NCBI RefSeq assembly: GCF_020171845.1
Contig: NZ_JAIVAM010000007.1
Coordinates: 1 to 64,000 of the forward strand
Direction: 5' to 3'
From: Cytobacillus kochii
GTDB lineage: Bacteria > Bacillota > Bacilli > Bacillales > Cytobacillaceae
DNA: 64,000 nucleotides
Made by a program: the position numbers and the translations under genes. Below the pieces are notes generated by a model that made no database searches, was not told where the DNA came from, and saw nothing but the letters and a program-made list of their open reading frames with translations. Shown in pieces: positions 53,430 through 60,745 of the stretch (positions within the stretch are counted from its first letter, which is position 1; each line of letters starts with the position of its first letter).

Positions 53430-54563
53430 TTACCATCCTAAAGCTGCTGCTGCCTTTTCATAATAGCTCTCTCTACTACCTAGATAGTGTTCATAATAGC
53501 GCGCTCTTTTCACATATAAATGACAATCTAATTCTTCAGTAAATCCAATCCCGCCATGTATTTGTACATTGGCTGCTGCTGCTTTTTGCAGGGCGTTATG
53601 AATAAAAATACGCCCCGCAAATATGGATTCCTGACGATCTTCAGCTGCTGTATCGTAAGCCCAATTGGCATAATAGGATAGTGACCTTGACAGTTCTAAA
53701 TCCACTTTCATATTGGCAATCGCATGTTTAATGGCTTGGAAACGGCCAATCGGTTGCCCGAATTGTTCCCGTATCTTTGCGTATTCTGCTGCCATATCCA
53801 CAATCGCAGCCATACAACCCACCATAATGGCGCAAATTGATGCATTAAAAGATAGCAGTCCTTCTTCGAGAATGTTATCACCTTCGTTTAGCTCTCCTAG
53901 TAATTGCTCTTTATTAACGATTACATCTTCAAAGTGAATTTGCGATAGCTTCCGTGTTTCATCAATACTTTGCTGCTGTGTCACGTTTTTTATCATTGCC
54001 TTATCCACTAGAAAAAGTGAAATTCCCTCTTCATGGCTAGATGAAGTGGTTCGAATCGGAACGAGAAAAGTATCAGCTAGTTCGACATCTGCTACTAACG
54101 ATTTCACGCCGTTAAGAACAAAATCATCACCTTTTTCTACCCCACTTACTTGGATCGACGACGCCTTGTAACTTCCTTTTGGCTCTATCCAAGCAACCGA
54201 AATCTGCAGGGAACCATCGGCAATTGCAGGTAGATACTTTTGCTTTTGTTTCTCTGTACCATATTTTTCGATAAGTGGTACAGCGAAACTATTCGTTTCC
54301 AAAAACAAACCCGGTAGGACACTTCTCCCCATCTCCTCAAGTGGTAATACCATGTCTAATAATCCTAAGCCCATTCCCGCATAGTCTTCTGAGACATTGA
54401 TACTTGGATAGCCTAATTCAACTAATCCTTGAAATGCTTGATCAAATCTTTGTCTATCACCATTAATAAAAGCACGGGCAATATTGGTTGTACCTTGCTC
54501 GGTTAAATACTTCCTTACATAACTACCGAATAATTCCTGTTCTTTATTTAATGCGAAATCCAT
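53430..54563 (-). CDS. Acyl-CoA dehydrogenase, divergent subunit (ChsE1/ChsE2-like partner)
   Basis: 377-residue acyl-CoA dehydrogenase-fold protein with the C-terminal QIHGGIGFTEELDCHLYVKR block (about residue 338). The usual flavin/substrate motif SEPxAGSD is degenerate here (WIEPKGSYKAS near 124), whereas the neighbour at 54585 keeps it. This mix of a canonical and a degenerate chain is what is seen in the heteromeric alpha2beta2 steroid-CoA dehydrogenases of actinobacteria (FadE28-FadE29), so I infer that the two form one enzyme. GGAGGTGAAAAAGA precedes the ATG; 21-base gap to the partner. Confidence 0.85.
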   Translation of the reverse strand: MDFALNKEQELFGSYVRKYLTEQGTTNIARAFINGDRQRFDQAFQGLVELGYPSINVSEDYAGMGLGLLDMVLPLEEMGRSVLPGLFLETNSFAVPLIEKYGTEKQKQKYLPAIADGSLQISVAWIEPKGSYKASSIQVSGVEKGDDFVLNGVKSLVADVELADTFLVPIRTTSSSHEEGISLFLVDKAMIKNVTQQQSIDETRKLSQIHFEDVIVNKEQLLGELNEGDNILEEGLLSFNASICAIMVGCMAAIVDMAAEYAKIREQFGQPIGRFQAIKHAIANMKVDLELSRSLSYYANWAYDTAAEDRQESIFAGRIFIHNALQKAAAANVQIHGGIGFTEELDCHLYVKRARYYEHYLGSRESYYEKAAAALGW

Positions 54564-54584
54564 TCTTTTTCACCTCCAACATTG

Positions 54585-55781
54585 TTAGCGTCCTAGATCC
54601 TTAGGCAGTCCAAGTATTCTTTCTGCAATAGTATTTCTTTGTACCTCACTTGTTCCCCCGCCAATGGTCATACCAAAAGAATAAAGATACTTATTCTGCC
54701 AATACGAATCACCAATAGCCGCATCCTGCTTCCAAAGAATCCCGTGTGGACCTTGAATAGATAAGGATAAGGCAAAGAGTTCTTGTGTCGCCTCACTTAC
54801 AATCAGTTTATCTAGAGAGCCCTCAGAGCCCGGTTGACCTTTTTTCAATGTTTTCGTTAAATTACGATAATAATTCAACAAAGATCCCCGAGATTTTGCA
54901 TATAAATCAATTAATGCATTTCTTACACTTTCCTTTTTTATGACAGACTGCCCGTCCTCCGTCCATTCCTTAGCCATCGTTACTAAATCTTGAAATTGCT
55001 GCTCTAATGTAAACACTTGACCACCAATACCCGTACGTTCATGCATCAGTAATGCAATCATTACTTGCCATCCACGATCGATCTCACCAACAATATCACT
55101 ATCATAAGCAATCGCATCATTTAAATAGACTTCATTAAATTCATGTTCCCCATCCATTTGGATAATGGGCCTAGTCTCTACACCTTCTTGATGCATATCC
55201 AAAAGGAAAACGGTAATACCATGATGTTTTTTCTCCCCTTTTGAAGTACGCGCTAATAGGAAACAGCGATCTGCTAAATGACCAAAACTCGTCCAAACCT
55301 TCTGCCCATTAATGACCCAACGATCGCCTTTTTTTACTGCGGTTGTCTGAATAGCTGTTAAGTCTGAGCCCGCATTTGGTTCAGAATACCCTTGGCACCA
55401 AATCTCTTCTCCAGAAATGATTTTAGTAATATAAGCTGACTTTTGTTCGCCACTTCCCATTTGCATAAGCAAAGGGGCAACCATATGGATGCCGACATAA
55501 TTTACTAGAGGCGGTGCACTGACGCGAACCATTTCTTGTTGATAGATGATTTCTTCAATTAAACTAGCTTCTCTTCCCCCGTACGCTTTTGGCCAAGCAA
55601 TCGCTCCCCAGCCACCTTCATAAAGCTTGCGCTGCCAATCTCTTAAAAAGCGAGAATACTCATTTATATCTTCTGGTAATTCTCTGTCTCCATGCAACCA
55701 CCCTTGTGGCAGGTTTTCCTCTAACCATGTGCGTAATTCCTGTCTAAACTTTTCTTCTTTTTTTGAAAATGAAAAGTCCAT
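54585..55781 (-). CDS. Acyl-CoA dehydrogenase, canonical subunit
   Basis: 398-residue acyl-CoA dehydrogenase with intact motifs: GYSEPNAGSDLTAIQTTA near residue 135, VWTSFGHLADRCFLLART near 165, and IGGGTSEVQRNTIAERILGL at the C-terminus. It introduces the alpha-beta double bond into an acyl-CoA with FAD. The protein is of the ~400-residue class common in steroid, terpenoid and branched-acid catabolism. GAGGAGAGAAGAG precedes the ATG. Predicted to pair with the 377-residue chain encoded next. Confidence 0.88.
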   Translation of the reverse strand: MDFSFSKKEEKFRQELRTWLEENLPQGWLHGDRELPEDINEYSRFLRDWQRKLYEGGWGAIAWPKAYGGREASLIEEIIYQQEMVRVSAPPLVNYVGIHMVAPLLMQMGSGEQKSAYITKIISGEEIWCQGYSEPNAGSDLTAIQTTAVKKGDRWVINGQKVWTSFGHLADRCFLLARTSKGEKKHHGITVFLLDMHQEGVETRPIIQMDGEHEFNEVYLNDAIAYDSDIVGEIDRGWQVMIALLMHERTGIGGQVFTLEQQFQDLVTMAKEWTEDGQSVIKKESVRNALIDLYAKSRGSLLNYYRNLTKTLKKGQPGSEGSLDKLIVSEATQELFALSLSIQGPHGILWKQDAAIGDSYWQNKYLYSFGMTIGGGTSEVQRNTIAERILGLPKDLGR

Positions 55782-55799
55782 CTCTTCTCTCCTCTCAAC

Positions 55800-56210
55800 C
55801 TATTCCCATTGTGGTAGGGAACGCCCATCATTGATCTTCTGCCATGTCATTTCAACTTCCATCCCGATATGGATATCCTCTATCGCATGATTCAAAATGT
55901 TACCGATCATTTTCACTTCTGGATAGGTAGCCAATTCAATAACGGCAATGACAAGTGGCGTATCATTTTGAAATCCTGGCAGGAAAGGGCGGTGGGAAAT
56001 GACGTAAGAATACACACGCCCTTTAATATCTGTCCCTAAGTTCTCCCATGTCAGATCACTGCTGCCACACTTTGCACATGCCGGTCCAGGTGGATGGGCA
56101 AACTGTTGGCATGTATGACATTTTTGCAAAAAAAGTTCATGGCGGTCAGCCGCATCCCAAAAGGGGGCATTATCTTCATTTTTTAACGGTATCGGTTTCT
56201 CATAGCTCAT
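55800..56210 (-). CDS. DUF35 OB-fold/zinc-ribbon protein, partner of the Ltp2-like protein
   Basis: 136 residues: a rubredoxin-like zinc ribbon with CHTCQQ and CAKCGS (Cys near 31, 34, 45 and 48) followed by an OB-fold acyl-CoA-binding region (GRVYSYVISHRPFLPGF, VIAVIELATYPEVKMIGN). DUF35 proteins bind thiolase-fold partners; in the igr pathway the DUF35 part of ChsH2 binds the aldolase Ltp2. ATG at 56210 has TAGGAGGAATACGA upstream; a longer reading into the preceding gene is unsupported. It is 11 bases after the thiolase-fold gene, which fits a complex. Confidence 0.9.
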   Translation of the reverse strand: MSYEKPIPLKNEDNAPFWDAADRHELFLQKCHTCQQFAHPPGPACAKCGSSDLTWENLGTDIKGRVYSYVISHRPFLPGFQNDTPLVIAVIELATYPEVKMIGNILNHAIEDIHIGMEVEMTWQKINDGRSLPQWE

Positions 56211-56221
56211 TCGTATTCCTC

Positions 56222-57385
56222 CTAATTCCTTAAAATCATCGCACCAGCAATATCTGGACCTGCCCATCCCGTACATAAACCAACTTCACAATCCTTCACT
56301 TGTCGGTCTGATCCCTCATAGTCGTGACGAATCTGTCGCACAATTTCAATCACATTATTCATTCCATGTGTGTATCCTTCTGAAAGCATGCCACCAGCTG
56401 TATTACTCGGCAGCTTCCCACCCATCTTGAGATGTCCATCGGCAACAAAGTCTCCCACTTCGCCTCTTTTCGCTATCTCATATGCCTCTAACTGCCGCAA
56501 CACAACCCAACTATAGCAGTCATAAATAGAAGCGACATCGAGGTCCTTTGCGGTAACCCCTGCCTTCTTGTATACATCCTTAGCAACATAGTCTGAAGCG
56601 ACTTCATCTACATTGGTCCAATAATGTGCGTGTGAAACACATTGTCTAGCGGCGATTCCCATAATATAAGCGGGCTGGTTCGGTAATTGTTCAGCTCGTT
56701 TGGCGGATGTAACAATGATTGCATTTGCTTCGTCTGACTCTAAGCAGAAATCATGCTTATTAAATGGGAAGCTTAAATCAGGCGTATCATGATAAGCTTC
56801 CATTGTTAATGGCTTTCCATAAAAGAAGGCTTTCGGATTTCTTTGTGCATGCTCATAAAAACTCACACAAACATGACCTAGATGCTCCTTCGTTAACCCT
56901 GTTTCATGCATATGACGTGTGGCAAATAAGCCAAACCATTGCCCAGGACTACCTGCTCCATATGGGATGAGAAAGCTACCGCCATCCATCGCATTTTGCA
57001 GCATGTTCACATCCCAGCCACCACCGCCCATTCTTACGCCTGATCTGCCATTCATAGATCGATAAATAAGGACGGTATTTACTTGACCTGTTTCAATCAG
57101 ACCAATCGCGTCAGCAATTAACATTTCTGTACTGCTTCCGCCACCCATAATATCTTTTACATATTTCGGTCTCACGCCTAAATAGGTAGATAATTGATGT
57201 GCCGGACATGAATCGTTTTCACTGTAACTCATAAACCCATCAATCTCTTTTGTCTCAAGTCCAGCATCAGCAATAGCTGCTCGCGCTGCATCTAACGCCA
57301 AATGTAATGGGGTTGTACCCGACTTTTTTGAACGTTCGCTTTCTCCAACTCCGACGATTGCATATTTGTTTTTAATGTTTTCCAT
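56222..57385 (-). CDS. Thiolase-fold protein, probable Ltp2-like retro-aldolase
   Basis: 387-residue SCP2-thiolase/lipid-transfer family protein. The nucleophilic Cys of thiolases is absent: the corresponding loop reads DIMGGGSSTEMLIADAI (residues 78-94). Instead it has Tyr288 in SIYDCYSWVVL and Tyr338 in SEGYTHGMNNV, 50 residues apart, the same spacing that I recall for the proposed catalytic tyrosines of actinobacterial Ltp2 (Tyr294/Tyr344). GDFVADGHLKMGGKLPSNTAGG also fits this branch. So the likely reaction is retro-aldol cleavage of a beta-hydroxyacyl-CoA, giving an aldehyde or ketone plus acetyl- or propionyl-CoA. ATG at 57385 has GGGGGAG six bases upstream. Confidence 0.82.
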   Translation of the reverse strand: MENIKNKYAIVGVGESERSKKSGTTPLHLALDAARAAIADAGLETKEIDGFMSYSENDSCPAHQLSTYLGVRPKYVKDIMGGGSSTEMLIADAIGLIETGQVNTVLIYRSMNGRSGVRMGGGGWDVNMLQNAMDGGSFLIPYGAGSPGQWFGLFATRHMHETGLTKEHLGHVCVSFYEHAQRNPKAFFYGKPLTMEAYHDTPDLSFPFNKHDFCLESDEANAIIVTSAKRAEQLPNQPAYIMGIAARQCVSHAHYWTNVDEVASDYVAKDVYKKAGVTAKDLDVASIYDCYSWVVLRQLEAYEIAKRGEVGDFVADGHLKMGGKLPSNTAGGMLSEGYTHGMNNVIEIVRQIRHDYEGSDRQVKDCEVGLCTGWAGPDIAGAMILRN

Positions 57386-57398
57386 CGTCAACTCCCCC

Positions 57399-57818
57399 TT
57401 ATTCAAAGAATTCCAACAATGCAGAACCTGATCCAACGATTTCTTTTATTGATTTTGCCGCTTGCAACTCAATTTCCACATATTTCTTTCCTTCGTCCTC
57501 GTATACGCGTTTTACAGTAGCTGCGCAAGTAATCTCATCCCCCGGTTTAGTCATCGCTCCAAAACGCATGTTAAACTTCGCTACTCTCGCAGTCACACCC
57601 GCTAATTGTTGGATATATTCTCCTAAGAATCCCATGACTAACATGCCATGTGCGATGGCTCCTGGTAATCCCATACTTCTAGCAAAAGCATCGTCTGTAT
57701 GCAATAAGTTGTAATCTCCTGATGCTCCCGCGTATTTGACGAGTTGAACCTTCGATACCGCAGGCTTCACTAATGGTTTTAACTCTTGACCGTCTACCAA
57801 ATCGGCAAATCTTAGCAT
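57399..57818 (-). CDS. MaoC-like enoyl-CoA hydratase (ChsH1-like, catalytic chain)
   Basis: 139-residue single hot-dog domain. It keeps the R-hydratase catalytic pair in SGDYNLLHTDDAFARSMGLP (Asp near 35, His near 40), followed by GAIAHGMLVMGF, the second signature of MaoC hydratases. ATG at 57818 has GAGGAGG seven bases upstream. Beside it lies the second hot-dog protein without the His, as in the ChsH1-ChsH2 heterodimer, where only one chain is catalytic. Confidence 0.88.
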   Translation of the reverse strand: MLRFADLVDGQELKPLVKPAVSKVQLVKYAGASGDYNLLHTDDAFARSMGLPGAIAHGMLVMGFLGEYIQQLAGVTARVAKFNMRFGAMTKPGDEITCAATVKRVYEDEGKKYVEIELQAAKSIKEIVGSGSALLEFFE

Positions 57819-57838
57819 TGTCATTCCTCCTCGTATCG

Positions 57839-58288
57839 TTATACTGCCTGGACCGGAGGCTGGGTATAAATGATATTCATGCGACTTGTAACCACTAAAT
57901 CCCCCTCTGTGTCTCTCATTTCGGTATCCAGAATAATAAATTGCATCTTTCCTTTTTTTCCTTCTTTTTCATAAAGGTCTGCTACTTTTATTTGGCAAGT
58001 AAGAGACTCGCCTACTTTTAGTGGGCGATGATAAATAAAGGACTGCTCACCATGAAGCATTCTCTTTTCATCTAAATCTAGCTCTATTCCTTCACCCTCT
58101 ACCCCTGCTACCACCGGAAAAGTAGGTGGCGCAATGAGCCCATTATAGGGACTCTGATTAGCATAAGTTGGTTCCGTATATAATGGATTGTCATCACCTA
58201 TAGCTTGAGCAAATTGTTTAACATGTCTTTTATCCACTTCAAACATGAACGTTGGCCCAGTCTTACCGATAATTGTCTGATCGAGCAT
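57839..58288 (-). CDS. MaoC N-terminal-type hot-dog protein (ChsH2-like, non-catalytic chain)
   Basis: 149-residue FAS1-dehydratase/MaoC-N-domain protein. The motif region reads AIGDDNPLYTEPTYANQSPY, that is without the catalytic His found in its neighbour, followed by GLIAPPTFPVV. This is the form of the substrate-binding half of two-chain hydratases. In actinobacterial ChsH2 this domain is fused to DUF35; here DUF35 is a separate gene (55800). ATG at 58288 has AGGAGG 11 bases upstream; GTG at 58297 is too close to it. Confidence 0.85.
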   Translation of the reverse strand: MLDQTIIGKTGPTFMFEVDKRHVKQFAQAIGDDNPLYTEPTYANQSPYNGLIAPPTFPVVAGVEGEGIELDLDEKRMLHGEQSFIYHRPLKVGESLTCQIKVADLYEKEGKKGKMQFIILDTEMRDTEGDLVVTSRMNIIYTQPPVQAV

Positions 58289-58296
58289 CGTTACCA

Positions 58297-60468
58297 CTAC
58301 CTCCTAACGAGCATATTTTCTGTTTGCGCAGCGCTTGTTACAATTAGTGCATCTACCGCTTTTGCACACTTTTCAGTCACAATAATTGGATTTAAATCTA
58401 GCTCTTCAATGTCATAATCTTGTACAAGTGATGATACACGCAGTAAGATGTCGACAATGGCCTCTACATCAAGCGCTTCTCCACCTCGTACACCATCGAA
58501 AATGGCTTTCCCTTTAATCTCATTTATCATTTCAAGTGCATCTTGTCTTGTGATCGGTGCAACCCGGAAAGCAATATCTTTGAACACTTCAACAAAAATG
58601 CCGCCTAAACCAAACATAATCACCGGTCCGAAGCTGGCATCTCGCGTCACACCAACGATTACTTCCGTCCCCTTTGCCACCATTTCCTGCACCATCACCC
58701 CATTAATGTGGGCATCAGGATGATATTTGTGAGCGGACAGAAGAATGTCATCGAATGCTTGCTTTACTTGCTCTGCATTTTGCAAGGAAAGACGTATACC
58801 ACCTGCTTCTGTTTTATGCAAAATGTCTTTAGAATCAATTTTTAATACAACAGGGTAACCAATACAGTTCGCTTGCTGAACCGCTTCATCCACTTTAGTT
58901 GCTAAGCTCTTTTTTGTAGTGGGAATTTCGTAAGCCTGTAGCACCTTGCTTGCATCCCATTCGCTTAAAATTTGATTCTCTTGCAGTAAATACGCTACGT
59001 TCTCTTTCTTCTGAATAGATGCCCGTTCTCGAACACTCTCTTTTTGATATGCACGATATTTTTCGCTATATTCGACTAACTTTGCGAGCGCAGATATCGC
59101 TTGTAAGTTACCCGGTATCACTGGCACACCATGGTCGACCATATATTGTTGCCCTTTAGGTATACTCATTCCTTCTAACGGAAATGTACTTACTAACACA
59201 AATTTATTCGTGTTTTTACACATCTCAACAAATTCTTGTAATTCCTTCGTCTCTTCATCCCAAAATAAGGGGAACTCTGTAAGAATGATATTGTCTACAT
59301 CCGGATCCTCCATTAAGGCTTTTAATGGCGCAGTAAATAGCTCTGGTGCCGATACAGAAGCCGCTGCAGTTAGATCAATTGGGTTGGCTGCACTAGCAAA
59401 GGAAGGAATCACTTGTTTGATTTTCCGTTGTGTTTCCTCATTTAATTTTGGAATCAACAAGCCATTAGCTTCACAACGATCGGCTTCGTTAATCCCTCTG
59501 CCACCCGAGCTTGTAATAATTACGGTATTTCTCCCTGTTGGCAGTTTGCCAGATAAGAATAATTTCGAGAATGAAATAATTTCATCATAATCATTGGCTC
59601 TAATCATGCCAGTTTGTTTAAAAAATGCGTCATAAATATCGTTCGAGCCGGCTAATGAACCCGTATGAGAAGCGGCTGCTCTTTTTCCTGCAGTTCCTCG
59701 CCCGGCCTTCATAACGATAATCGGTTTCCCTTTTTCAAGCGCCTCGTATGCCAATCCCCTTAATTTTTCAGGTTTTTTCGCACCTTCCAAATAACCGCTG
59801 ATCACTTTCGTTTGCTTATCATGAACCATATACTCGACTACATCTTCAAAACTGGTATCCATTTCATTTCCAACACTCACAAAATAATTGAACGTTAATC
59901 CATGTTGGGCAGCAGCCATATACGTAAGCACACCAAAGGCGCCGCTTTGCGATACATAACCAACTGCGCGTTGTTCACTAAGAGGATAGCTCATAACAGC
60001 AGGAGAAAATGTACCGACTAGACCATTCAGCGTATTAACAAGGCCGACACAATTTGGACCAAGTAAACGGAGACCATGCTTTTTTGCATAATCCGCTATT
60101 TGTTTTTGTTGTTTTTCTCCCGACTCTCCAGTTTCAGAAAATCCTGAAGCAAAAATAATCGCTGCCTTCACTTTCTTTTCTACACATTGCTCTAGCCCTT
60201 GCTGAATCTGGTGAGCACTTAAACAAAAGATGACTAAATCAACTGCATGTGAAACCGCTTGTAAGGATGAGTAGCACTTCACTCCATGAATGGCATTTGA
60301 AGTAGGATGAATAGGAAAAATATCTCCTTGAAAGCCCCCATCTAATAATGCCTTCACCTGGATATTGCCAAGCTTCTTCGGGTTTTCTGATGCACCTAAC
60401 ACGGCTACTGATTGCGGATAAAAAAAAGAATGTAGCTCATCCTTTGCGGAAACGTTTTCATTTATCAT
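58297..60468 (-). CDS. ADP-forming-type acyl-CoA synthetase (CoA-binding plus ATP-grasp fusion)
   Basis: 723-residue fusion of the acetate-CoA ligase (ADP-forming)/Pat-like type. The N-terminal CoA-binding Rossmann domain begins FFYPQSVAVLGASENPKKLG (about residue 14); the ligase domains include the phospho-histidine motif ASHTGSLAGS near 255; a C-terminal ATP-grasp domain (about 495-715) has YPVVLKIDSKDILHKTEAGG. No acetyltransferase domain is seen. First gene of the operon, so it probably activates the free acid entering the pathway. ATG at 60468 follows GAGGTGAATGTA. A cre-like site overlaps its first codons. Confidence 0.88.
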   Translation of the reverse strand: MINENVSAKDELHSFFYPQSVAVLGASENPKKLGNIQVKALLDGGFQGDIFPIHPTSNAIHGVKCYSSLQAVSHAVDLVIFCLSAHQIQQGLEQCVEKKVKAAIIFASGFSETGESGEKQQKQIADYAKKHGLRLLGPNCVGLVNTLNGLVGTFSPAVMSYPLSEQRAVGYVSQSGAFGVLTYMAAAQHGLTFNYFVSVGNEMDTSFEDVVEYMVHDKQTKVISGYLEGAKKPEKLRGLAYEALEKGKPIIVMKAGRGTAGKRAAASHTGSLAGSNDIYDAFFKQTGMIRANDYDEIISFSKLFLSGKLPTGRNTVIITSSGGRGINEADRCEANGLLIPKLNEETQRKIKQVIPSFASAANPIDLTAAASVSAPELFTAPLKALMEDPDVDNIILTEFPLFWDEETKELQEFVEMCKNTNKFVLVSTFPLEGMSIPKGQQYMVDHGVPVIPGNLQAISALAKLVEYSEKYRAYQKESVRERASIQKKENVAYLLQENQILSEWDASKVLQAYEIPTTKKSLATKVDEAVQQANCIGYPVVLKIDSKDILHKTEAGGIRLSLQNAEQVKQAFDDILLSAHKYHPDAHINGVMVQEMVAKGTEVIVGVTRDASFGPVIMFGLGGIFVEVFKDIAFRVAPITRQDALEMINEIKGKAIFDGVRGGEALDVEAIVDILLRVSSLVQDYDIEELDLNPIIVTEKCAKAVDALIVTSAAQTENMLVRR
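60447..60461. promoter_or_regulatory. cre-like site at the head of the catabolic operon
   Basis: CGGAAACGTTTTCAT, or ATGAAAACGTTTCCG on the minus strand, fits WTGNAANCGNWNNCW except the last base. It covers codons 3-7 of the acyl-CoA synthetase gene, a roadblock position for CcpA. Confidence 0.55.
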
Positions 60469-60653
60469 TACATTCACCTCACTAAATAAAAATCAATTTC
60501 TTTCTATCGATAGCTTACAAAATGAACGCTAATGGATCAGGCGTAAAGAAAACATTAAACATTTAATTATTAGGTAGTTAAAAAAAGTAAATATCAACTA
60601 AACCTTTACTTACCGTAGGCAGAAACTTTCACAATTATTTTTTTACGTACTAC

Positions 60654-60690
60654 ATCATCTCGACTATGACACAAGATCACCTCGACAATG
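60654..60690. promoter_or_regulatory. Two direct repeats 22 bp apart upstream of the catabolic operon
   Basis: ATCATCTCGACTATG (60654-60668) and ATCACCTCGACAATG (60676-60690) agree at 13 of 15 positions and start 22 bases apart, about two helix turns. They lie ~190 bases upstream of the operon start in a 268-base spacer, and are candidate binding sites for an unknown regulator. No clear -35/-10 pair was found in 60478-60650. Confidence 0.4.
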
Positions 60691-60703
60691 GCAAGGGATT
60701 ACC

Positions 60704-60745
60704 ACGAAAAAAAGACAATGATCACACAACTTGTGCTCATTGCCT
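60704..60745 (-). terminator. Terminator of the 633-residue protein gene
   Basis: GACAATGA (60714-60721) with a TCATTGCC partner (60737-60744), plus inner CACA/TGTG pairing; on the minus strand seven T follow. The stem overlaps the stop codon. Confidence 0.7.

Noticed and set aside
56222..57385. Ordinary beta-ketothiolase for beta-oxidation
   Set aside because: The nucleophilic Cys loop is missing and the DUF35 partner and tyrosine motifs point to the Ltp2-like branch.
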